From contig NZ_CP108677.1 of the NCBI RefSeq assembly GCF_035994945.1, forward strand, positions 992,001-1,056,000: a stretch of DNA of 64,000 bases, given 5' to 3'. A model generated the notes under the pieces. That model searched no databases and was not told the origin of the DNA. It saw only the letters and a list, made by a program, of their open reading frames with translations. Below, one piece after another: positions 35,580 through 43,724 of this stretch. Source of the DNA: Streptomyces sp. NBC_01216. Lineage in GTDB: Bacteria; Actinomycetota; Actinomycetes; Streptomycetales; Streptomycetaceae. The translations under genes and the position numbers were made by a program. Numbering within the stretch: the first letter of the stretch is position 1; each line of letters starts with the position of its first letter.

Positions 35580-35627
35580 CGAGACCAACCTACCCATTCG
35601 CGCTAGCGAATGGGTAGGTTGGTCTCG
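35580..35627. terminator. Perfect 22-bp inverted repeat with 4-base loop
   Basis: The arms 35580-35601 and 35606-35627 are exact complements around the loop GCTA. The stem has an AT-richer centre (CCCATTCGC / GCGAATGGG) unlike the rest of the region. It lies between the stop of the DUF6193 gene and the stop of the convergent integrase remnant, where it can serve as a bidirectional terminator. Confidence 0.75.
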
Positions 35628-35643
35628 TGGTTGATATCTGCAG

Positions 35644-35819
35644 TTATGTACCCCCCTGACGGCAGTAGCTGACGGCAACGGCGGCGGACACCAGGGGCGG
35701 TCGAGAGTCGCGCTGAGGGTGTCGAGGGCCTGCCTCTGGAGGCGTACGTGGGCGTAGGCTGTGGCGGTGGCGCCGATGCGGGCGTGGCCCAACAGCTCTT
35801 TGATGGTGCCGAGTTCGAG
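35644..35819 (-). pseudogene. Tyrosine integrase C-terminal remnant 1
   Basis: The minus strand encodes LGTIKELLGHARIGATATAY followed by AHVRLQRQALDTLS, the C-terminal tyrosine-recombinase signature (LGH and the final Y in TAYAHV) of actinomycete integrases. After a frameshift near 35690 the usual tail AAVAVSYCRQGGT ends at TAA 35644-35646. The rest of the integrase is absent, so only the last 50-60 codons remain. A second, related remnant lies at 37146-37412. Confidence 0.75.
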
Positions 35820-35930
35820 GCATCCTTCACTGTGGGGAGGCGTCAAGGCGCCCGCGCCCTCACTCCAGGATCACCGGCCCGCGTGCGGCCCTCGGAGCCG
35901 ATCCGGTGCCTTGTCCGGTGCCTGCGATGC

Positions 35931-35967
35931 TCAGAGTTTCTTTACTGGGTGTCAAGGCGGCCCGCTG
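35931..35967. repeat. Direct repeat R1 beside integrase remnant 1
   Basis: Two blocks, TCAGAGTTTCTTTAC (35931-35945) and TCAAGGCGGCCCGCTG (35952-35967), recur identically and in the same order at 37416-37450, each time upstream of an integrase tail. The second block begins a hairpin, CGGCCCGC-TGT-CGCGGGCCG. The pair looks like duplicated ends of an integrated element. Confidence 0.7.
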
Positions 35968-36040
35968 TCGCGGGCCGCGCGCGCCCGCCGACACAGCGAA
36001 CCACTTCGTAGGGTCGGACCGAGGCGCGGTACTGGTGTTA

Positions 36041-37149
36041 TTGAGCCGAAACTCATCGGTTGCCTGGTCGTTGATCGGGTGTGATCGAGGGTGGGGATAT
36101 GCGTCGGCTGTCGCCGGATGCGCAGGAGGATCTTCGGCTGCGGGTGGTTGCGGCGCTGGAGTCGGGGCGGGTGGCGACGTATGGCCGGGCCGCGGTGATG
36201 TTCGGGGTGTCCGAGCGGTCGGTGGGCACCTGGTGGCGGGCCTTCAAGGCTGGTGGGAGGCCGGCGCTGCTGGCGGCGGAGCGTGAATCGCGGGCGGGGA
36301 AAGGCGAGTTGCTCGATAGCTCCGCACGCGGTGCGGTGTTGCGGGCGATGCGGGACTACACCCCGGCCGACCTGGGGCAGAGCGGGGTGATGTGGACCCG
36401 TGCCTCGACGAGAGCCTTGATCCGGCTGGTGTGTGGGGTGTCGATGACGGAACAGGGGGTGGGCAAATGGCTGCGTCGGCATGGCTTCACGCCGCAGCGT
36501 CCCGCCCGCCGCTCCTACCGGCAGCAGGACGCACAGGTGCGGGCCTGGCTGGAGGAGGAGTACCCGGCGATCGCCGCGCGGGCCCGACGGGAGAAGGCCG
36601 AGCTGGTCTGGGCCGACCAGTGCGGCCTGCGGTCCGACAGCGCTCCGCCCGGACGCTCCTGGGCCCCCGCCGGGCACACCCCGATCGTGCGGGTCAACGG
36701 CCGCCGCTTCAGGGTCAACATCATGTCCGCGGTCGCTTCGCGGGGCGCGCTGTGGTTCACCGTCTTCCCCGGGAAGTTCACCGCGAAGGTGTTCTGCGCG
36801 TTCCTGGACCGCCTCGCCGCGCAGGCCCGCCGGAAGGTTCATGTCATCGTCGACCGGCACCCGGTCCATCGCAGCAAGGCCGTCAAGGAGTGGCCGTCGA
36901 GAACGCCGAGCGGATCGAGCTGCACCTGATGCCCGGCTACAGCCCTGAACTCAACCCCGACGCGCTGCTGAACGCCGACCTCAAACACCACATCCACGCG
37001 GCCCGCGCCACCTCGACCGACGACCTCGCCCGCGAAACCCGCCGCTTCCTACACCGCCGACAGCGCCAACCCCACATCGTGTCCGGCTACTTCCACGGCC
37101 GCCACGTCCGCTACACGATCCAGTAGGAAACCCATCAGTTTCGGCTCAA
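36041..37149 (+). mobile_element. IS630-family insertion sequence (1109 bp)
   Basis: The ends are inverted repeats, left TTGAGCCGAAACTCATCGGTT (36041-36061) and right its near-complement (37129-37149), matching at 19 of 21 positions. They are flanked by TA on both sides (36039-36040 and 37150-37151), the target-site duplication of IS630/Tc1-type elements. One transposase gene fills the element. It has inserted between the two integrase remnants. Confidence 0.9.
36099..37126 (+). pseudogene. IS630-family transposase, frameshifted
   Basis: The N-terminal helix-turn-helix (AAVMFGVSERSVGTWWRAFK) and two catalytic acids (LVWADQCG and HVIVDRHPVH) lie in the first frame, which runs off-course near 36895 at VKEW. 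The remainder, VENAERIELHLMPGYSPELNP, DALLNADLKHH and the terminal FHGRHVRYTIQ, is one base out of register and ends at TAG 37124-37126. Where this family usually has NPDELLN the sequence has NPDALLN, so the third catalytic acid also seems lost. Some insertion sequences use programmed frameshifting, but no slippery run is visible here. A longer start at GTG 36081 is possible. Confidence 0.85.
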
Positions 37150-37412
37150 TAGCTTCGCGAAGATATACAGAAGCCCCGTCGGATCAACCTCCGGCGGGGC
37201 TTCTGGGCGTCATGACGGCAGTAGTTGACGGCAACGTCAGCGGACGAGGGCGGCGGTTCATCGCCGTCGGAGCGTGCCGTCTCGGTGGTCTCCGGGCTGC
37301 CGAGCGCGGTGCTGAGGGTGTCGATGGCTTGGCGTTGGAGGCGGAGTCGGACGTGGGCGTGTCCCAACAGCTCCTTGATCACGATGAGGTCAACGCCTTG
37401 TTCCCGGTGAGC
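37146..37412 (-). pseudogene. Tyrosine integrase C-terminal remnant 2
   Basis: Minus-strand sequence from about 37412 reads TAHREQGVDLIVIKELLGHA, then HVRLRLQRQAIDTLSTAL and finally SADVAVNYCRHDAQ. Compared with remnant 1, nine codons (IGATATAYA) between HA and HV are missing, including the catalytic tyrosine, an in-frame loss probably caused by pairing of the similar flanks. The frame then reads through the hairpin at 37168-37205 and stops at TGA 37146-37148, inside the right end of the insertion sequence. Confidence 0.7.
37168..37205. terminator. 15-bp hairpin downstream of integrase remnant 2
   Basis: CAGAAGCCCCGTCGG (37168-37182) pairs with CCGGCGGGGCTTCTG (37191-37205) with one T-G wobble and an eight-base loop. 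It resembles a terminator for the former integrase gene and lies 19 bp from the insertion sequence end. Confidence 0.65.
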
Positions 37413-37415
37413 TGT

Positions 37416-37450
37416 TCAGAGTTTCTTTACTTGATCAAGGCGGCCCGCTG
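37416..37450. repeat. Direct repeat R2 beside integrase remnant 2
   Basis: Second copy of the two-block repeat at 35931-35967: TCAGAGTTTCTTTAC at 37416-37430 and TCAAGGCGGCCCGCTG at 37435-37450. The spacer differs (6 bp versus 4 bp). The following 230 bp up to the acetyltransferase have no gene I can support. Confidence 0.7.
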
Positions 37451-37682
37451 ACGCGGCCCGCGCGCGCTCCGGCCCTGCGGGGCCGCCGCCCGCCCCTGGC
37501 GGACCTGGCGCCAGACGTGACCCGCCTCGCTCGCCCCGGTGCCGCACCGCGCTGACCCACCCGACTCCCGTCCCTGCCGGGCGCAGCCGATCGAGGCTCC
37601 TTGACGCTGAGGATGAAAGAGTGGGGCCGACGTTGACCAGTCCGCCCGGTTTCTGCTCGGATGAGCGCATGGGCAGGAACGC

Positions 37683-38219
37683 ATGAGCGACCACGTCACC
37701 GTCCCTCTCCGGAGCGAGCGCCTCGATCTGGAGCCGCTGCGGATCGAGCATGCCGCCGAGATGGCCGTGGTGCTCGGAGATCCGTCGCTCCACACCTTCA
37801 TCGGCGACGCTCCCGCGAGTGAGGACGCGCTGCGGGCGCGGTACGCGCGGATGCTCGCCGGTTCACCCGATCCTGAGGTGTCCTGGTGCAACTGGGTGCT
37901 GCGGTCGCACGCGGAGAGCGTGCTCACGGGAACCGTCCAGGCGACGCTGTTTCCGGCCGCGCCCACGTCGCCTTCGGGCGGTCGCTCGGCCGAGGTCGCC
38001 TGGGTGGTGGGTACCGACTGGCAGGGCAGGGGGTTCGCCTCCGAAGCCGCGCGGACGCTGGTCGCCTGGCTGCGTACGAGGGACGTGACCCTGGTCGTCG
38101 CCCACGTGCACCCCGCCCACCGCGCCTCGGCGGCCGTCGCCGCCGCGGCCGGGCTCTCCCCCACGGACGTCCGGCAGGACGGCGAGGTTCGCTGGGAACT
38201 GTGCCTGCCTCGCGGCTGA
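37683..38219 (+). CDS. GNAT family N-acetyltransferase
   Basis: A 178-residue acetyl-CoA-dependent acetyltransferase of the RimJ/RimL-like group. The start TVPLRSERLDLEPLRIEHA and the pyrophosphate-binding loop VGTDWQGRGFASEAA with the following helix are intact, as are the late VAHVHPAHRASAAVAAAAGL elements. Substrate unknown. ATG 37683 is preceded by a weak AGGAA. It is the first normal gene after the mobile-element debris and transcribes away from it. The 225 bp after it hold no gene I can support. Confidence 0.88.
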   Translation: MSDHVTVPLRSERLDLEPLRIEHAAEMAVVLGDPSLHTFIGDAPASEDALRARYARMLAGSPDPEVSWCNWVLRSHAESVLTGTVQATLFPAAPTSPSGGRSAEVAWVVGTDWQGRGFASEAARTLVAWLRTRDVTLVVAHVHPAHRASAAVAAAAGLSPTDVRQDGEVRWELCLPRG

Positions 38220-38444
38220 CATCCCGGTCGGCGGCACGCCTTCGCGTACCGCTGCGCACTGTTTCCGCGTCGCCTCCGTGCTGGGCTTCCTGTCCGGGCT
38301 TGCAGGCCGGTCTCGTGAGATCCCCTCTCCCGAAGCCCTGTCGCTGTTCACGCCGCATCCCGTGCCCGCATCCTGAGATGGAGGTCTCACTATGCGGCGC
38401 GCGGGCGTACCGTGGCCTACCCACCCATACGAGGGAGTCCGGTC

Positions 38445-39281
38445 ATGACGCATGCCTCGGAACAGTCCACCCCCGGTGAGACGGCCGTCTACACGCACGG
38501 TCACCACGAGTCGGTACTGCGGTCGCACACGTGGCGCACCGCGGCGAACTCGGCCGCGTATCTGATTCCGGAACTGCGACCGGGGCTGGACGTCCTGGAC
38601 GTCGGCTGCGGGCCGGGCACCATCACGGCCGATCTCGCCGCACTGGTCGCGCCCGGCCGGGTGACCGGGGTGGACGCGGCGGAGGGCATACTGCGGCAGG
38701 CACGCGCCGCCGCCGCCGAACGGGGCCTGGGAAACGTGGAGTTCACGGTGGCGGACGTCCATGCCCTGGACTTTCCCGACGACTCCTTCGACGTCGTCCA
38801 CGCCCACCAGGTCCTGCAGCACGTCGGGGACCCGGTCCGGGCCCTACGCGAGATGCGACGGGTGTGCCGCCCCGGCGGAGTGGTCGCCGCGCGGGACAGC
38901 GACTACGGGGGCTTCGTCTGGTACCCCGCGACCCCGGCGCTGGACGCGTGGCAGGACCTGTACCGGCGGGTGGCGCGGGCCAACGGCGGCGAACCGGACG
39001 CGGGCCGGCGCCTGTTCTCCTGGGCGCGCGAGGCCGGCTTCACGGAGATCGTGACTACGGCCGCCACCTGGTGCTTCGCCCGACCGGAGGAGCGGGCCTG
39101 GTGGAGCGGTCTCTGGGCGGAGCGGACGACCGAGTCCGTGTACGCACGCCTCGCGGTGGACGGCGGCCACGCCACCTCCGGGCAGCTGGCGGAGATCGCC
39201 GAGGCATGGCGGGAGTGGAACCGGTGCGAGGACGGCTGGTTCCTGGTGCCGCACGGCGAGATCCTGTGCCGGGTGTCCTGA
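38445..39281 (+). CDS. Class I SAM-dependent methyltransferase
   Basis: A 278-residue UbiE/MenG-like methyltransferase. Motif I VLDVGCGPGTITADLA spans about 50-65, the acidic GVDAAEGIL follows and the FDVVHAHQVLQHVGDPVRAL segment is clear. The C-terminal half carries extra Trp-rich helices, as in many small-molecule methyltransferases. Substrate unknown. GGGAG lies eight bases upstream of ATG 38445; the frame extends to 38412 without a better start. A VOC-family gene follows in the same direction after 27 bp. Confidence 0.88.
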   Translation: MTHASEQSTPGETAVYTHGHHESVLRSHTWRTAANSAAYLIPELRPGLDVLDVGCGPGTITADLAALVAPGRVTGVDAAEGILRQARAAAAERGLGNVEFTVADVHALDFPDDSFDVVHAHQVLQHVGDPVRALREMRRVCRPGGVVAARDSDYGGFVWYPATPALDAWQDLYRRVARANGGEPDAGRRLFSWAREAGFTEIVTTAATWCFARPEERAWWSGLWAERTTESVYARLAVDGGHATSGQLAEIAEAWREWNRCEDGWFLVPHGEILCRVS

Positions 39282-39308
39282 CCGAGCTCTTCAACTAGGC
39301 TGTTTCGT

Positions 39309-39656
39309 ATGGAGATTCTTGGCACCACGCTGCGTATCTGCGTCGATGATCTCGATACGTCCGTGGCCTTCTACGAACGGCTCACCGGCGGCACGGCCCA
39401 GCGTTTCGAGCGCGGTGGCGTGTCGGTCGCGGCGGTCGGCTGCTTCCTCCTGATGAGCGGCCCGGAGGCGGAGCTGGAGATCCTGCGCAAGGTGGCGGCG
39501 ACCATCTCCGTCGAGGACGTGGACGCCGCGTTCACCTCACTGACCGGGGCGGGGGCCAAGGTCGTCGCCGGGCCGGTGCCGACCCCGGTGGGCCGCAACC
39601 TGATCGCGATCCACCCGGACGGCACGGTCTTCGAGTACGTCGACCGCCGCTCCTGA
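39309..39656 (+). CDS. VOC family protein (glyoxalase/bleomycin-resistance fold)
   Basis: A 115-residue single-domain protein with the paired beta-alpha-beta-beta-beta modules of the vicinal-oxygen-chelate fold: LRICVDDLDTSVAFYERLTG, then AATISVEDVDAAFTSL and RNLIAIHPDGTVFEYVD with the late glutamate of the metal site. Members include dioxygenases, glyoxalases and drug-binding resistance proteins; nothing here decides which. It is close behind the methyltransferase and may be co-transcribed. Confidence 0.86.
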   Translation: MEILGTTLRICVDDLDTSVAFYERLTGGTAQRFERGGVSVAAVGCFLLMSGPEAELEILRKVAATISVEDVDAAFTSLTGAGAKVVAGPVPTPVGRNLIAIHPDGTVFEYVDRRS

Positions 39657-39684
39657 CCCGCCGCAGCTCCCCCACCGCTCCCGG

Positions 39685-39714
39685 CCCTCGCCGGGGCCGG
39701 CACCTCGGCGAGGG
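39685..39714. terminator. Hairpin between convergent VOC and DUF5107 genes
   Basis: CCCTCGCCG (39685-39693) pairs perfectly with CGGCGAGGG (39706-39714) around a 12-base loop. It occupies the 65-bp gap between two convergent stops. Confidence 0.65.
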
Positions 39715-39721
39715 TCAGCCC

Positions 39722-41662
39722 TCAGGGACACATCCGGAAGTCGTAGCGTTCCGGAAGCGGGGCGTCGGTCAGGGCCGACCAGAGTTCGCCCAGCTCTTCG
39801 GCGCCCTCGCGCAGGTCCGCCACCTCGAAGCCCTCGTCGAAGACGGTACGGGCCTCGTCCGGCCGGCCTTCAGCGAGGAGCAGGCGGGCCTCCAGGAACC
39901 GGAAGGCCCCGCGCTCCCGGGCCCGCTCCGGCAGCCGGTGCCACAGGGCGCGCGCCCGCGTGACGTCCCCGACGGCGAGGTGCGCGGCGAGCACCTCGCG
40001 GCCGAGCGGCGCCGTCACCGTCTCCTCGTCCTCGGGCAGGCTGTCGAACGCCTCCGCGAAACGCTCGGCGGCGCGCACCGGATGCCCGCCCTCCTGGTCG
40101 GCCACGGCGAGGCAGTACAGCAGCGGCCAGCGTACGGTGGCACGGCCGAGGCCGCGTTCCCAGCTGCGGACGGCCTGGGCGAGATCGCCGGCGTGCCACT
40201 GCGCGAGACCCAGGTGGTATTCGGTCCAGGGTTCCGCCGGCGCGGTCTCCAGCATGTCCCGCCACGCGTCCGCGACGAGGGACGGGCCGGGCACCGCGGA
40301 CCGCCCCCAGGGCGGGAGGACGCCGGTGCGCAGCAGTTCCAGCCAGGGCTTCTGCTCCTCGTCGAGTGTCGACGCGGGGAACGGCGTGCCGGGCAGGTCA
40401 TGTCCGGCACGCAGGGCTTCGAGCGCGCCCCAGCCCGATCCGGTGGACAGCACGGTCACGGGCGCGGCGTCCGCCGGCCCGCCGCGCCATGCCTCGTACG
40501 CGCCGTCCACGGCGGCACGCGGCAGGACCTCGTCCAGGCGGCGCTCCACCTCAGACCGGGCGTCCGGCCAGTTCTCCCCGTGCACCGCGGCCGGGTCTGC
40601 GGCGAGCGGGCCGTAGACCTCCAGCCAGCTCAGTTCCTCCCCGCCGTCCAGTGTGACGTTCTCCCGCTGTGTCCGGGCGAGACCGGCCTGGATCTCCGCG
40701 TAGCCGGGCGTGCCCGGCTCGGTGAGCCAACGCTGCCAGCGCCGTCCGCCGGGCGCCGAGCCCCAGACGAAGAGTTTGCGTCCGCGCAGCAGGTCGGTCG
40801 AGGTCTGGACGAGCCCCGTGCCGCTGTCGTCCAAGGCGGCGATCCAGCGCCGCCGGCCGTCGGGGAGGTCGTAGAAGTGGTCGGCGGGCAGGCCGCTGTG
40901 CGGCGGGCGGGTGTGGTCGGTGCCGTCCTCGGCACGCGGGACGGGGACACGGCGCAGGCCGAGCTCGGTGTCCTGGCGCCAGGCCGTGTCGGCGGGCGCG
41001 AGGACCCTTCGGTCCTCGGGGACGGCGGTGTTGGACCACCAGTAGACGGGCACGGCCCGTTCGTGCGGATTGCGGACGCGTATGCCGACGTGCAGGAAGT
41101 CGGAGTCCTCGGGCAACCACAGGTCGACCTGGAACGGCAGGTCGCGCAGGCGTTCCCACTCCCACAGCCGGAGCATCTCGCCGCCGTCGGGGGCCGGGAC
41201 GATCGCCGCGTGCAGCGGCGCGCAGGCCAGGGTCGTGTGGCCGGGTGCGCCGATGTTCCACTCGATGCCCCCGGCGAACCAGGCGCCGTTGAGCGCGAAG
41301 GCGGCGGGCTGGAACACCGGGTTGCGGTGGACCAGTTCGCGACCGGTGGGCTTGTGGAGCAGGGAGTGGACCCGGCCGCCGAGTCCGGGGAGCACGGTGG
41401 CCCGCAGTCGGTCGTTCTCGATCACCAGGGTGTCGAGGCCGGTGGGGACGCGCTCGCGTCCGTATCCGTCACGGATCCGTGTCGGCAGCAGGGTGCGCAG
41501 GGGTGCGCCGTCCAGCTGCCGGACCATCTCGCGCGACATGTCCGCGGTGGCGCGTGCGTCGACGTCGTGCGGTGTGGCGAGGGTTCGCAGCGCGGGCAGG
41601 GGGTTGTCCGGGCCCAGCGGGGCCGCGGGCAGGGTCAGTACGGCACGTCGTACGGTCGTCAT
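39722..41662 (-). CDS. DUF5107 domain protein with C-terminal tetratricopeptide-like helices
   Basis: A 646-residue cytoplasmic protein. The N-terminal part (about 50-360) matches DUF5107, a beta-sandwich domain related to galactose mutarotase/carbohydrate-binding folds: TLVIENDRLRATVLPGLGGRVHSLLHKPTGRELVHRNPV, NGAWFAGGIEWNIG and VYWWSNTAVPEDRRVLAP. The C-terminal third (about 430-640) is all-helical with TPR-like periodicity (EYHLGLAQWHAGDLAQAVRSWERGL, RFLEARLLLAEGRPDEARTVF). The combination suggests sugar or glycan metabolism, but the reaction is unknown. ATG 41660-41662 follows a GGGCGAC; an ATG nine bases upstream is possible. Confidence 0.82.
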   Translation of the reverse strand: MTTVRRAVLTLPAAPLGPDNPLPALRTLATPHDVDARATADMSREMVRQLDGAPLRTLLPTRIRDGYGRERVPTGLDTLVIENDRLRATVLPGLGGRVHSLLHKPTGRELVHRNPVFQPAAFALNGAWFAGGIEWNIGAPGHTTLACAPLHAAIVPAPDGGEMLRLWEWERLRDLPFQVDLWLPEDSDFLHVGIRVRNPHERAVPVYWWSNTAVPEDRRVLAPADTAWRQDTELGLRRVPVPRAEDGTDHTRPPHSGLPADHFYDLPDGRRRWIAALDDSGTGLVQTSTDLLRGRKLFVWGSAPGGRRWQRWLTEPGTPGYAEIQAGLARTQRENVTLDGGEELSWLEVYGPLAADPAAVHGENWPDARSEVERRLDEVLPRAAVDGAYEAWRGGPADAAPVTVLSTGSGWGALEALRAGHDLPGTPFPASTLDEEQKPWLELLRTGVLPPWGRSAVPGPSLVADAWRDMLETAPAEPWTEYHLGLAQWHAGDLAQAVRSWERGLGRATVRWPLLYCLAVADQEGGHPVRAAERFAEAFDSLPEDEETVTAPLGREVLAAHLAVGDVTRARALWHRLPERARERGAFRFLEARLLLAEGRPDEARTVFDEGFEVADLREGAEELGELWSALTDAPLPERYDFRMCP

Positions 41663-41956
41663 GTCGCCCATGGAACACGGCGGTTGCTCGGCTGACCAGG
41701 GGCTCCGGGTGTCCGTCTTCGGTGAAGCCCGCCCCGGGCGGCGTGGTGGGGAGCGCGGCGACGCCGGTCCCCGCGGCGGTCGGCCGGAGACCGGGGACGG
41801 CGGGCCGGGGAGGTGCCGATGTCGGTGTGGACGAGACGGCCGGGACCGGGCGGAGTCGGCCGGCTCGATATTCCGGGCGCGGTTCCCCCGGCCCGCCGTA
41901 GGCTGGATCCTCGATGCCGCGGGCCGGCCCGCGGCGAGCATGTGAGGACGCGAGTC

Positions 41957-42289
41957 ATGGGGACGCAGCACACCTACCGGGTGATCGTGCGGGGTACGTT
42001 CGACGGCCTGTCGGAGGACAGCCGGTCACGGCTGCTCGCCGAGGTGGAGGCGCACGGTCTGTCGGCGATGCGGTTCACGCGGGAGGGGTCCCTGGCGTAC
42101 GACCGGACGCTCAGGCACTTCTCGTACCGGCTCGTGGTCGTCTCGGACGTGGAGGACGGCGAGGAGATGGCGGCGGCGATCGCGGAGGACCGGGCGGAGG
42201 CCGCGCTCCGGGACCTGGGGCACGCCCACGGCCCGCTGAAGTCGACGGTGACGGACATGGACACGATGAAGATCAACCGCAAGCGCTGA
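41957..42289 (+). CDS. DUF6204 family protein
   Basis: A 110-residue small cytoplasmic protein typical of Streptomyces. The order TYRVIVRGTFDGL, then YRLVVVSDVEDGEEMAAAIAE, and the closing STVTDMDTMKINRKR is the DUF6204 pattern; a ferredoxin-like alpha/beta fold is probable. Function unknown. ATG 41957 has GAGG nine bases upstream. It is divergent from the DUF5107 gene and convergent with the second GNAT. Confidence 0.82.
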   Translation: MGTQHTYRVIVRGTFDGLSEDSRSRLLAEVEAHGLSAMRFTREGSLAYDRTLRHFSYRLVVVSDVEDGEEMAAAIAEDRAEAALRDLGHAHGPLKSTVTDMDTMKINRKR

Positions 42290-42372
42290 CCGACGTTCCG
42301 GCCGGGAGCACGCCGGCTCCGCGCCGGGAGCTCCGTGCCGGCGGCTTCGGGACGAGGCCCTCGGTGTGCGGG

Positions 42373-42924
42373 CTATCCCGGGGGCGGCGGGGCCGTGATC
42401 GCCCAGCGTTCGTGGTCGCGCCAGGCGCCGTCGATGTGGAGCATCGCCGGTGAGAAGCCCTCCGGTCGGAAGCCCGCCCTGCGGACCAGGGCACGGGAAG
42501 CCGTGTTGGCGGGCTGGATGTCGGCCTCCAGGCGATGCAGGCCCAACGGCCCGAAGGCGTACGGGAGGAGCAGGGACAGCGCCTGGGTGAGCAGGCCGCG
42601 TCCGGCCGCGTGGGCGAAGACGCCGTAGCCGAGAGCGCCGCTGAGGAAGGCGCCGCGGACGATGTCGTTGATGTTCACGAAGCCGGCGATCCGGCCGTGG
42701 GCCGCCCGGTCGCAGACGAGGAATCCGGCCCGTGCGGGGTCCTCGGTGAGGACGCGGGCGTACACCGCGTACGTCGCGTGGTGCTCGGGTGGGAAGAGCC
42801 ACGGATGGTGCAGCGCACGGCTCTCGCGCGCACGGGCGGTGAACTCCGCGGCGTCCTCCGGGAGAAAGGGCCGCAGTCCGACGCGCGGACCGGCGGTGAG
42901 GTACAGGTCAGGGACGTCGGACAC
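42373..42924 (-). CDS. GNAT family N-acetyltransferase (RimJ/RimL-like)
   Basis: An acetyltransferase of 183 residues with the RimJ/RimL layout: RVGLRPFLPEDAAEFTARARES, the GYGVFAHAAGRGLLTQALSLLLPYAF acetyl-CoA loop and helix, and LHRLEADIQPANTASRALVRRAGF. This sub-group modifies N-terminal amines of proteins or small amines. GTG 42922-42924 (VSDVPDLYL) is taken as the start from the usual family length; a GTG at 42943-42945 would add seven residues, and neither has a clear ribosome site. Confidence 0.85.
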   Translation of the reverse strand: MSDVPDLYLTAGPRVGLRPFLPEDAAEFTARARESRALHHPWLFPPEHHATYAVYARVLTEDPARAGFLVCDRAAHGRIAGFVNINDIVRGAFLSGALGYGVFAHAAGRGLLTQALSLLLPYAFGPLGLHRLEADIQPANTASRALVRRAGFRPEGFSPAMLHIDGAWRDHERWAITAPPPPG

Positions 42925-42961
42925 GGGTTCAGGATAGCGGGCCACGGCTGACGCTCCCGGC

Positions 42962-43300
42962 TCAGCGGCGGGCCGAGGTCACCTTCGGCGGGCAGGTCTC
43001 GCCCTTCTTCACGACTCCGATGACGGCCGTCGCCCGCCGGTCGAGCACGACGCCGGTCGACGGGTACTGGGTACACACCTGCCAGCTCGGCGGCCACAGC
43101 ACGCGCCGGTCGCGCCCGCTCACGTCGTGGACGTCGAGGCGGGTGCGGTGGTCGAGGGTGGTGAAGACCCGCCAGAGGCTCCGGCCCAGGAAGTCCGGCA
43201 TGGCCGGGTCCTCGTCCGCGGCCACCGCCTCTCCGGAGGTGGCCGCCACCGCGGCGAACGCCATCGCCACGCCCGCGCCGAAGCACCACGCCCGCCTCAT
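42962..43300 (-). CDS. Secreted protein with PASTA-like domain
   Basis: A 112-residue protein with a signal peptide (MRRAWCFGAGVAMAFAAVAA, then SGEAVAADE) and one compact domain. The domain reads MPDFLGRSLWRVFTTLD, then WQVCTQYPSTGVVLDRR and GVVKKGETCP, close to the PASTA pattern in which a conserved W-x-V-C-x-Q-x-P-x-x-G strand is followed by V-x-x-G-E-x-C-P. The two cysteines probably form a disulfide. Solitary secreted PASTA-like proteins may bind peptidoglycan, which is inference. ATG 43300 starts the signal peptide. Confidence 0.65.
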   Translation of the reverse strand: MRRAWCFGAGVAMAFAAVAATSGEAVAADEDPAMPDFLGRSLWRVFTTLDHRTRLDVHDVSGRDRRVLWPPSWQVCTQYPSTGVVLDRRATAVIGVVKKGETCPPKVTSARR

Positions 43301-43421
43301 GCGCGCCGCCGTGCCGCGTGGCCCGGAAACCGGGCGCCCCCGGGGCCGTACGGCCGACCGGACCCGTACGAGGCCCGGTCCCTGCCCGCTGTCCCACCGC
43401 GCCTCATGCCCGACCCTCTTT

Positions 43422-43475
43422 CCCTCGTACGTGGCCCGCCGTCATGGGGCCAGGATGGCGGGCCACGTACGAGGG
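43422..43475. promoter_or_regulatory. Perfect 19-bp inverted repeat with 16-bp spacer
   Basis: The arm 43422-43440 (starting CCCTCGTACGTGG) is the exact complement of 43457-43475, around a 16-base spacer. It lies in the 424-bp gap between the divergent PASTA-like gene and the GntR gene, where there is otherwise no gene I can support. It could be a large operator or an RNA hairpin. Confidence 0.7.
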
Positions 43476-43724
43476 CGGGGCGGTGAACGGGGCCGTACGG
43501 GTGAGAGGGCGGCGTGGGGGCCCTACGGGTGAGGACGGGAACGCGGGCGACTCGAACACCCCCATGACCTCACTTGTCAGACAGGGAAACTGCGCCTGAA
43601 TGGACTCTACGCGCGTCACCGAGCGAGACTGCGTTCCGGTGACACGGAAACGACGTCGCCTGCGGGAACAGGGCGGCCCCGTCCATCGACGGGCCGACAA
43701 GGCGGGCGAGAAGGGGAAGTGGCA

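Noticed and set aside
35560..35640. CRISPR or phage att core at the perfect hairpin
   Set aside because: It is a single inverted repeat with no array structure, and the integrase-linked direct repeats lie elsewhere; a terminator is the simplest reading.
36880..36910. Programmed -1 frameshift producing a functional transposase
   Set aside because: No slippery heptamer is visible and a conserved catalytic acid also appears changed, so a dead copy is more likely.
39938..41695. Plus-strand open frame opposite the DUF5107 gene
   Set aside because: Antisense shadow with no domain; the minus strand has coherent DUF5107 motifs.
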